Assembly: GCF_001611795.1 (NCBI RefSeq)
Contig: NZ_CP015098.1
Location: 4,960,001-5,024,000, forward strand
DNA length: 64,000 nt
DNA from: Streptomyces qaidamensis
Lineage (GTDB): Bacteria; Actinomycetota; Actinomycetes; Streptomycetales; Streptomycetaceae
Reading direction: 5' to 3'
Positions 57,957 through 64,000 of the stretch are shown here, piece after piece. Made by a program: the position numbers and the translations under genes. The stretch's first letter is position 1. Each line of letters begins with the position of its first letter. The notes under the pieces are model-generated. The model was not told where the DNA came from, did not search any database, and saw only the letters and a program-made list of their open reading frames with translations.

Positions 57957-59330
57957 TCAGGCAGTCGCCTCGGGCGGTTCCGGCCGGTCGGCGGGGTCGG
58001 GCAGCTCGCGCTCGTCGGCCGCGAGCCGGTCGCCGATGGTGCGCAGTCCCGTGAGGTCGTGCACGTCGCCGGGCAGTGCGGCCACTTCCGTCACGGCCAC
58101 CTCGGGGTGCAGCGCGGTGAAGCGGTCACGCGTGCGCTGCTCACGGGAGAGCAGCTGCATACGATCGGCGTGCAACCTCAGCAGGCCTGCCGTGAGCTGG
58201 TCGACGGACCGCTCGGTGTCCTCGGCGTCTTCGGTGGGGGAGCCACCCTCGGGAGCCGATGCCGGAGCCCCAGCTGGTGTTCCGGGCGTGGGAGAGTCTG
58301 AACTGTCCTGTGCGTCGGGGGAGTTACGAAGTACTGCTTTCCCGCCCTCCTGATCCACAATGCGGGGCTCTTCAAGATTTTCCGCGGCGGCGAGCGCCCG
58401 CTCGGCCGACAGCCGGCCGGCGCCGCTGCCGTGCACCCGGTTGAGCACCAGACCGGCGAGCGGCATGTTCTCGGCTGCCAGGCGTTCCACGAAGTACGCG
58501 GCCTCGCGCAGTGCGTCCCGCTCCGGCGCCGCGACCACGAGGAACGCCGTGCCGGGCGCCTGGAGCAGCTTGTACGTCGCGTCCGCGCGGGTGCGAAAGC
58601 CGCCGAAGGTCGTGTCCATCGCGGACACGAACGTCTGGACGTCCTTGAGGAGCTGACCGCCGAGCAGCTTGCCGAGGGTGCCGGTCATCATCGACATCCC
58701 GACGTTCAGGAACTTCATCCCGGCCCGGCCGCCCAGCTTCGCCGGTGCCGTCAGCAGCCGGATCAGCCGGCCGTCCAGGAACGAGCCGAGCCGCTTGGGC
58801 GCGTCCAGGAAGTCCAGCGCCGAGCGGGACGGCGGCGTGTCCACGACGATCAGGTCCCACTCGTCCCGGGCGCGCAGCTGCCCGAGCTTCTCCATCGCCA
58901 TGTACTCCTGCGTGCCCGCGAAGCCCGCCGAGAGCGACTGGTAGAAGGGGTTGCCCAGGATGGCGGCCGCCCGCTCGCGGTCCGCGTGCGCCTCGACGAT
59001 CTCGTCGAAGGTGCGCTTCATGTCGAGCATCATCGCGTGCAGCTCGCCGCCCGCGGAGTCGTCGATGCCCTTCACCCGGCGCGGGGTGTTGTCCAGCGAG
59101 TCGATGCCCATGGACTGGGCGAGCCGGCGAGCCGGGTCGATGGTCAGGACGACCACCTTGCGGCCCCGCTCGGCGGCGCGCAGGCCCAGGGCCGCCGCGG
59201 TCGTGGTCTTGCCGACCCCGCCCGAGCCGCAGCAGACCACGATCCTGGTCTTCGGATCCTCCAGCAGCGGATCGACGTCGAGCAGACGCGCCGGCGACAG
59301 ACGGTGGTGGGCCGGGTCCGGACGACTCAT
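57957..59330 (-). CDS. ArsA-family (anion-transporting ATPase-like) P-loop ATPase, long paralogue
   Basis: 457 residues from ATG 59330. Deviant Walker A CCGSGGVGKTTTAAALG near 36, switch segment VVLTIDPARRLAQSMG, and DLIVVDTPPSRSALDFLDAP. The C-terminal extension contains an acidic Ser/Pro/Glu-rich linker (EGGSPTEDAEDTE) and a final helical unit. Actinobacterial ArsA-like pairs next to wblA are not arsenic pumps; they are thought to be Get3/MinD-like ATPases of unknown client. Probably cotranscribed with the shorter paralogue upstream (61-nt gap). Confidence 0.9.
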   Translation of the reverse strand: MSRPDPAHHRLSPARLLDVDPLLEDPKTRIVVCCGSGGVGKTTTAAALGLRAAERGRKVVVLTIDPARRLAQSMGIDSLDNTPRRVKGIDDSAGGELHAMMLDMKRTFDEIVEAHADRERAAAILGNPFYQSLSAGFAGTQEYMAMEKLGQLRARDEWDLIVVDTPPSRSALDFLDAPKRLGSFLDGRLIRLLTAPAKLGGRAGMKFLNVGMSMMTGTLGKLLGGQLLKDVQTFVSAMDTTFGGFRTRADATYKLLQAPGTAFLVVAAPERDALREAAYFVERLAAENMPLAGLVLNRVHGSGAGRLSAERALAAAENLEEPRIVDQEGGKAVLRNSPDAQDSSDSPTPGTPAGAPASAPEGGSPTEDAEDTERSVDQLTAGLLRLHADRMQLLSREQRTRDRFTALHPEVAVTEVAALPGDVHDLTGLRTIGDRLAADERELPDPADRPEPPEATA

Positions 59331-59391
59331 GACATCCCCTGCTTCCGACTCATCATGACGGGCCTTGCGGGCCTTGCCTGTCCGTCCTGGC

Positions 59392-60369
59392 TCATGACAC
59401 GCCCTGCTCGCGCAGCTCACGGGCCAGCTCGTACAGCCCCGCCAGGTCCATGCCCTCGGCGAACAGCGGCAGTTCGTGCAGCGGCAGGCCCAGCTCGGCC
59501 AGGACCGCGCGCTGCTCGTGCTCCAGCGTGTACCGCTCGGCGTACTCCTCGGCCTGCGTGAGCAGCGGGTCCACCAGCCGCTCGGCGTGCCCGCCGCGCC
59601 GCGCCCCGCCGAGCCCCGCGGACGACAGGGACCGCGCGACAGTGGAACGCGGGACCGTCCGCAGGAGTTCCAGGTCGGTCTCGTCCAACACCTCCGGCCG
59701 GACCATGTTCACGATGATCCGCCCCACCGGCAGCCGGGCCGAACGCAGCTCGGCGATGCCGTCCACGGTCTCCTGGACGGGCATCTCCTCCAGCAGCGTC
59801 ACCAGGTGCACGGCCGTCTCGGGCGACTTCAGCACCCGCATCACGGCCTGCGCCTGATTGTGTATCGGGCCGATCTTCGCGAGACCCGCGACCTCGTCGT
59901 TCACGTTCAGGAAGCGCGTGATCCGCCCGGTCGGCGGGGCGTCCATGACGACGTAGTCGTAGACGAACCGCCCGCTGCGCTCCTTGCGGCGCACGGCCTC
60001 GCACGCCTTGCCGGTCAGGAGGACGTCCCTGAGGCCGGGCGCGATGGTGGTGGCGAAGTCGATCGCGCCGAGCTTCTTCAGGGCCCGTCCGGCGCTGCCC
60101 AGCTTGTAGAACATCTGGAGGTAGTCCAGAAGGGCCAGTTCGGGGTCGATGGCGAGTGCGTACACCTCCCCGCCCCCGGGTGCTACCGCGATTTTCCGTT
60201 CCTCATAAGGCAGCGCTTCCGTTTCGAAGAGCTGCGCGATGCCCTGACGGCCCTCGACCTCGACGAGAAGCGTCCGCTTCCCCTCCGTGGCCAGGGCCAG
60301 CGCTAGGGCCGCGGCCACCGTGGTCTTGCCGGTACCGCCCTTGCCGCTGACGACCTGGAGCCTGCTCAC
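59392..60369 (-). CDS. ArsA-family P-loop ATPase, short paralogue
   Basis: 325 residues. Deviant Walker A SGKGGTGKTTVAAALALALA near 8, LLVEVEGRQGIAQLFE, FVYDYVVMDAPPTGRITRFLN. It forms a two-gene operon with the longer paralogue and probably a heterodimer, like two-half ArsA/Get3 ATPases. The divergent gene at 60477 starts 107 bp away. Confidence 0.9.
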   Translation of the reverse strand: MSRLQVVSGKGGTGKTTVAAALALALATEGKRTLLVEVEGRQGIAQLFETEALPYEERKIAVAPGGGEVYALAIDPELALLDYLQMFYKLGSAGRALKKLGAIDFATTIAPGLRDVLLTGKACEAVRRKERSGRFVYDYVVMDAPPTGRITRFLNVNDEVAGLAKIGPIHNQAQAVMRVLKSPETAVHLVTLLEEMPVQETVDGIAELRSARLPVGRIIVNMVRPEVLDETDLELLRTVPRSTVARSLSSAGLGGARRGGHAERLVDPLLTQAEEYAERYTLEHEQRAVLAELGLPLHELPLFAEGMDLAGLYELARELREQGVS

Positions 60370-60476
60370 GTATTCGAGCCTAACCAGTTCGTGCCCGGGC
60401 TACGCGGGAGGCTGTGGATAACCGGTGCGGTGGTGGGCCGCGTAGCCCCTGCCCGCCAGCGGCTAGAGTCGGCCGC

Positions 60477-60635
60477 ATGACCAAGTGGGAATACTCAACC
60501 GTGCCGCTGCTCGTCCACGCCACGAAGCAGATTCTGGACACCTGGGGCGAGGACGGCTGGGAGCTCGTCCAGGTCGTGCCCGGGCCGAACAACCCCGAGC
60601 AGCTCGTCGCCTACCTGAAGCGGGAGAAGCAGTAG
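60477..60635 (+). CDS. DUF4177 domain protein
   Basis: 52 residues: KWEYSTVPLLVHATKQILD then WGEDGWELVQVVPGPN and AYLKREKQ, the complete DUF4177 pattern (KWEY ... GWELV). Function unknown. The stop shares one base with the next GTG, implying coupling to the RidA gene. Confidence 0.88.
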   Translation: MTKWEYSTVPLLVHATKQILDTWGEDGWELVQVVPGPNNPEQLVAYLKREKQ

Positions 60636-61096
60636 TGGGCGCCGTGGAGGCCAAGCTGGCCGAGCTCGGCCTGAGCCTGCCCGACGTGGTCCCGCCGCTC
60701 GCCGCGTACCAGCCGGCCGTGCAGTCCGGCCCGTACGTCTACACCGCCGGGCAGCTCCCGATGGTGGACGGCAAGCTTCCCGTCACCGGCAAGGTCGGCG
60801 CCGAGGTCACCCCGGAGGAGGCCAAGGAGCTGGCACGCACGTGTGCGCTGAACGCCCTGGCCGCCGTGAAATCCGTCGCCGGTGACCTGGACCGCATCGC
60901 GCGCGTGGTGAAGGTCGTCGGCTTCGTGGCCTCGGCCTCGGACTTCACGGGCCAGCCCGCGGTGCTGAACGGCGCGAGCGAGCTGCTCGGCGAGGTCCTC
61001 GGCGACAAGGGCGTGCACGCGCGCAGCGCGGTGGGCGTGGCGGTGCTGCCGCTGGACGCACCGGTCGAGGTCGAGATCCAGGTGGAGCTCGCGTAG
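60635..61096 (+). CDS. RidA (YjgF/UK114) family protein
   Basis: 153 residues. RidA features are LPDVVPPLAAYQPAVQSG, YVYTAGQLPMVDGKLP, NALAAVKSVAGDLDRI, VVGFVASASDF and ARSAVGVAVLPLDAPVEVEI. The family Arg that binds imine substrate carboxylates is in HARSAVG. RidA proteins hydrolyse reactive enamines/imines. GTG 60635; GTG 60644 also possible. Confidence 0.92.
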   Translation: MGAVEAKLAELGLSLPDVVPPLAAYQPAVQSGPYVYTAGQLPMVDGKLPVTGKVGAEVTPEEAKELARTCALNALAAVKSVAGDLDRIARVVKVVGFVASASDFTGQPAVLNGASELLGEVLGDKGVHARSAVGVAVLPLDAPVEVEIQVELA

Positions 61097-61202
61097 CACC
61101 CGGCCGCGCACCCCGTACCCCGCCCTCTTCGATGGCCCCAGCTGCGGATTCCGTCCCCGGGGCCACTCGAACATCCACCCGTCACGGGATAGCCTCGCGC
61201 CC

Positions 61203-62072
61203 ATGGCGAACGGTCAGTGGTATCCCCCGGAGTGGCCGGACCGCATCCGCGCACTCGCGGCCGGCACCCTCACCCCGGTGACCCCGAAGCGCGCGGCCAC
61301 CGTCATGCTCCTGAAGGACACCGGCAGTGGCACGGCCGTCCACATGCTGCGCAGACGCGCCTCCATGGCCTTCGCCGGAGGCGCGTACGCGTATCCGGGC
61401 GGCGGTGTCGATCCGCGTGACGACGACCACCACGTCCGCTGGGCGGGCCCCACGCGCGCGTGGTGGGCGGACCGGCTCGGCGTCGACGAGACGGCGGCCC
61501 AGGCGATCGTCTGCGCGGCCGTACGTGAGACGTACGAGGAGGCGGGCGTGCTGCTCGCCGGGCCGGCCGCCGACGCGGTCGTCGGTGACACCACGGGAGC
61601 CGACTGGGAGGCCGACCGGGCCGCGCTGGTCGCCCGGGACCTGTCCTTCGCGGAGTTCCTGGACCGCCGCGGCCTGGTCCTGCGCTCCGACCTGCTCGGT
61701 GCCTGGACCCGCTGGATCACCCCGGAGTTCGAGTCCCGCCGCTACGACACCTGGTTCTTCGTGGCCGCGCTCCCCGAGGGACAGCGCACCCGCAACGCCT
61801 CCACGGAGGCGGACCGTACGGTGTGGATCGCCCCGAGCGAGGCAGCGGCCGGGTACGACCAGGGCGAGCTGCTGATGATGCCGCCGACGATCGCGACCCT
61901 GCGCCAGCTGACGGCATACGGGACGGCCGCGGGGGCACTCGAAGCCGCCCCGGGGCGTGACCTCACGCCCGTCCTGGCCACCGCCCGCCTGGTGGACGGG
62001 GAGATCGTGCTCTCCTGGCCGGGCCACGACGAGTTCACCAAGCACATCGCGACCGGTGGAGCCACCGCATGA
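61203..62072 (+). CDS. NUDIX hydrolase
   Basis: 289 residues. Nudix box divided by an insertion: AYPGGGVDPRDDDH, then CAAVRETYEEAGVLLAG (REtxEEaGV). This long form with a C-terminal helical part (DLSFAEFLDRRGLVL; FVAALPEGQRTRNAS) resembles NUDT19-like acyl-CoA/nucleotide hydrolases of actinobacteria. Its stop overlaps the next ATG (ATGA). Confidence 0.9.
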   Translation: MANGQWYPPEWPDRIRALAAGTLTPVTPKRAATVMLLKDTGSGTAVHMLRRRASMAFAGGAYAYPGGGVDPRDDDHHVRWAGPTRAWWADRLGVDETAAQAIVCAAVRETYEEAGVLLAGPAADAVVGDTTGADWEADRAALVARDLSFAEFLDRRGLVLRSDLLGAWTRWITPEFESRRYDTWFFVAALPEGQRTRNASTEADRTVWIAPSEAAAGYDQGELLMMPPTIATLRQLTAYGTAAGALEAAPGRDLTPVLATARLVDGEIVLSWPGHDEFTKHIATGGATA

Positions 62073-62899
62073 CGGACGCAGCCGCCCTTCCCGGCCAGCC
62101 CCGCGGAGGGGTCCTCTCGGGGCCCGCCACCGCGCGGGCCGTGAACGTCCTGGCCCCCAACGCCTCGGCGATGACCCTGGACGGCACGAACACCTGGATC
62201 CTCTCCGAGCCCGGCTCGGACCTGGCCGTGGTGGTCGACCCGGGTCCGCTGGACGACGGGCACCTGCGCCGGGTCGTCGCCACGGCCGAGCAGGCGGGCA
62301 AGCGTGTCGCGCTGACCCTGCTGACCCACGGCCACCCCGACCACGCGGAGGGCGCCGCCCGGTTCGCCGAACTGACCGGCACGCGCGTGCGTGCCCTCGA
62401 CCCGGCACTGCGGCTGGGCGAGGAGGGCCTGGCCGCCGGGGACGTCATCACCACCGGCGGTCTGGAGCTGCGCGTCGTACCCACCCCCGGCCACACCTCC
62501 GACTCCCTCTGCTTCCACCTCCCGGCCGACCGGGCGGTCCTCACCGGCGACACGGTCCTCGGCCGCGGCACGACGGTCGTGGCCCACCCCGACGGGCGTC
62601 TCGGTGACTACCTGGACTCCCTGCGCCGCCTGCGCTCCCTCACGGTCGACGACGGCGTCCACACGGTCCTGCCGGGCCACGGCCCCGTCCTGGACGACGC
62701 CCAGGGCGTCGTCGAGTACTACCTCGCCCACCGCGCCACCCGCCTCGCCCAGGTGGAGACGGCCGTCGAGGACGGCTACCGCACCCCGCCCGCGGTCGTG
62801 GCGCACGTCTACGCGGACGTGGACCGCTCCCTGTGGCCGGCTGCGGAACTGTCGGTGCGGGCGCAGATGGACTATCTGGAGGAACACGGGCTCATCTAG
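62069..62899 (+). CDS. metallo-beta-lactamase-fold hydrolase
   Basis: 276 residues. Metal-binding motif TLLTHGHPDHAEGAAR (HxHxDH form HGHPDH), VPTPGHTSDSLCFHL, LTGDTVLGRGTTVV and VLPGHGP. Resembles the LACTB2-like group that often pairs with a Nudix gene, as here by a 4-nt overlap. Substrate unknown. Confidence 0.92.
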   Translation: MTDAAALPGQPRGGVLSGPATARAVNVLAPNASAMTLDGTNTWILSEPGSDLAVVVDPGPLDDGHLRRVVATAEQAGKRVALTLLTHGHPDHAEGAARFAELTGTRVRALDPALRLGEEGLAAGDVITTGGLELRVVPTPGHTSDSLCFHLPADRAVLTGDTVLGRGTTVVAHPDGRLGDYLDSLRRLRSLTVDDGVHTVLPGHGPVLDDAQGVVEYYLAHRATRLAQVETAVEDGYRTPPAVVAHVYADVDRSLWPAAELSVRAQMDYLEEHGLI

Positions 62900-62925
62900 G
62901 CCCGCCGCGGACGCGGCCGGGGCCC

Positions 62926-63747
62926 TCAGGGGCGGGGCGTCTTGACGCCGTGCACGCGCGCGTACTCCCCGGCGAGCCAGGGTCCGAGATCGCCGACGTA
63001 CGCCGCGAGCACGGCGGCGTCCCCGGCCGGCTCCAGCCCCAGGGCGGCCGCGGCCCGCAGCTGCTCGCCACGCTCGGGGTAGAACCCGGCGAAGACCTCG
63101 GCCATCTCGTGCAGGTCGCTGGTCCAGCCGTGCCAGCGGGGCATGACGAGCGTGAAGCCCGTACGGACCAGGTGCCGGGACATGAAGCGCACCAGGGGCC
63201 GGAGGGCCTCCTCCGTGTCGCCCGCCTCGGCGATCCGCCGGCGCCAGCGCGGCAGGAGGAGGGTCAGATCGCCGTTGGTCTCGCGGGCGAGCAACGAGTC
63301 GGGGCGGTAGCGCGGCAGGTACGCGGCCAGGTCCTCGCCCAACAGCGGTGTGCACAGGCAGGCGACGAACCACCCCAGGTCGTACCTCTCCAGGTCGCTC
63401 AGCAGCCGCGCCCGGCTGAACAGCAGGGTGCCGTGCCCGTCGATCTGCCCGAACTCCTCGTCCAGGGCGACGCCGAGCGCCCGGGCGTCGTACCGGTCCG
63501 CCCCGGTCGGCTCCTGGTGCAGGGCGAGCAGCAGGTCGAGGTCGCTGCGGCCCACGCGCGCGGTGCCGCGCGGTATCGACCCGTAGAGGTAGGCGCTGTG
63601 CAGCCGGTGCCCGAACACGTCGGTCAGCCGTTCGCGCGTCGCGGTGACGACCGGACGGAAGGCCGGGGACACGCGCGCGAGGGAGCCCTCCCGGGTGAGG
63701 AAGCCCCGCGCGTCGAGTCCGGGGCGGCGGACGGTGTTGCCGGTCAT
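62926..63747 (-). CDS. nucleotidyltransferase-domain protein
   Basis: 273 residues. Pol-beta type nucleotidyltransferase motif YLYGSIPRGTARVGRSDLDLLLAL (GS plus DxD), here spread over about residues 52-76, then an all-helical C-terminal domain like aminoglycoside adenylyltransferases (ETNGDLTLLLPRWRRRIAE; GFTLVMPRWHGWTSDLHEM). Probably not a resistance determinant but a conserved streptomycete protein at the crp locus; substrate unknown. Confidence 0.8.
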   Translation of the reverse strand: MTGNTVRRPGLDARGFLTREGSLARVSPAFRPVVTATRERLTDVFGHRLHSAYLYGSIPRGTARVGRSDLDLLLALHQEPTGADRYDARALGVALDEEFGQIDGHGTLLFSRARLLSDLERYDLGWFVACLCTPLLGEDLAAYLPRYRPDSLLARETNGDLTLLLPRWRRRIAEAGDTEEALRPLVRFMSRHLVRTGFTLVMPRWHGWTSDLHEMAEVFAGFYPERGEQLRAAAALGLEPAGDAAVLAAYVGDLGPWLAGEYARVHGVKTPRP

Positions 63748-63787
63748 GCGCTCACGGTGCCGCGCGCAGGGCCGCCGGGGGCGCGCT

Positions 63788-63840
63788 TTCCGCTTCCTTG
63801 ACGACTTCGTTGACGACTTTCTTGACGATTCTCTTGACGA
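63788..63840. repeat. imperfect CTTGACGA tandem repeat
   Basis: Four CTTGACGA-like units at 12 to 15-bp spacing upstream of the nucleotidyltransferase gene. No supported gene covers it. Confidence 0.6.
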
Positions 63841-63842
63841 CG

Positions 63843-63875
63843 TCGGGCCCCGTCTCGTGAGGAGACGGGGCCCGA
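63843..63875. terminator. terminator downstream of crp
   Basis: TCGGGCCCCGTCTC / GAGACGGGGCCCGA, a 14-bp perfect stem with a 5-nt loop, 34 bp beyond the crp stop on the minus strand. Confidence 0.85.
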
Positions 63876-63908
63876 TGACGTACGGCCAGCTGTGCGGTCA
63901 GGCGCGGG

Positions 63909-64000
63909 TCAGCGTGAGCGCTTGGCGAGGCGTTCCACGTCCAGGAGGATCACCGCGCGGGCCTCCAGGCGGAGCCAGCCGCGCTGGGCGAAGTCCGCGA
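63909..64000 (-). CDS. crp: Crp/Fnr-family cAMP receptor protein, C-terminal fragment
   Basis: Last 29 codons of a minus-strand gene running out of the window: ADFAQRGWLRLEARAVILLD followed by VERLAKRSR. I recall this as the end of the winged-helix domain of the streptomycete Crp, which controls germination and antibiotic biosynthesis. Assignment rests on this tail and on the wblA-linked gene order. Confidence 0.75.
   Translation of the reverse strand, partial: ADFAQRGWLRLEARAVILLDVERLAKRSR

Noticed and set aside
57957..60369. Arsenite efflux operon
   Set aside because: ArsA-like ATPases only; no arsB, arsR or arsD nearby, and the locus is the conserved wblA region.
63748..63908. Short Val/Lys-rich minus-strand frame over the CTTGACGA repeats
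   Set aside because: No start codon with ribosome binding site, and it reads through the crp terminator hairpin.

Overview
The window is high-GC actinobacterial DNA, almost certainly from a Streptomyces chromosome. It has Streptomyces-style codon use, many ATGA/GTGA translational overlaps, an NRPS-based biosynthetic cluster, a pSAM2-like integrative element and a housekeeping block containing wblA and the 3' end of crp.

Region 1 (1-21104) is part of a biosynthetic gene cluster whose left edge lies outside the window. All genes are on the + strand and tightly packed. It encodes an SbnB-like enzyme (one half of L-2,3-diaminopropionate supply), an MbtH protein, a type II thioesterase, a dimodular NRPS (A-PCP-C-A-PCP, no terminal thioesterase), two paralogous ATP-grasp ligases, an AurF-like diiron N-oxygenase, an MFS exporter, an AMP-ligase/aldehyde-dehydrogenase fusion, a ThDP enzyme that has lost the usual catalytic Glu, a FabF-like ketosynthase, a stand-alone condensation protein, a FabI-like reductase and a MaoC/YqcI-YcgG fusion (a second, heme-type N-oxygenase). 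The first adenylation domain reads as glycine-type. I do not recognise the pathway. A Gly/diaminopropionate peptide carrying an N-O function and a fatty-acid-like unit is a reasonable inference.

Region 2 (21119-52035) consists of two mobile elements inserted in tandem at the 3' end of one tRNA-Pro(CGG) gene. A 43-bp tRNA-derived core occurs three times (21119, 33792, 51993). Element 1 (21119-33834) has lost its replication and transfer genes, and its integrase is decapitated and frameshifted beside an IS3-type insertion. It carries probable defence cargo: a DndB-like protein, a methyltransferase/HNH pair, a P-loop NTPase and a DUF4145 protein, plus an IS5-type insertion. A 47-bp element recurs three times ahead of its genes. 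Element 2 (33792-52035) looks like an intact actinomycete integrative and conjugative element (AICE), with Prim-Pol and DUF3631 replication genes, an iteron array, a TraB/FtsK translocase with a candidate clt locus, spread-type membrane proteins, a GntR regulator, Xis and Int. Its AT-richer left end carries a compact SLATT / TIR-like / deoxyribosyltransferase-like operon, with a TIR-Rho_N gene converging on it. This is the best candidate in the window for a new Thoeris/CBASS-like immune system.

Region 3 (52068-64000) is ordinary chromosome: a Pr6Pr-type membrane protein, metallophosphoesterase, GatB/YqeY protein, class A penicillin-binding protein, wblA, two ArsA-like ATPases, DUF4177, RidA, Nudix, metallo-beta-lactamase-fold and nucleotidyltransferase genes, and partial crp. 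I recall the wblA-to-crp gene order as matching S. coelicolor.
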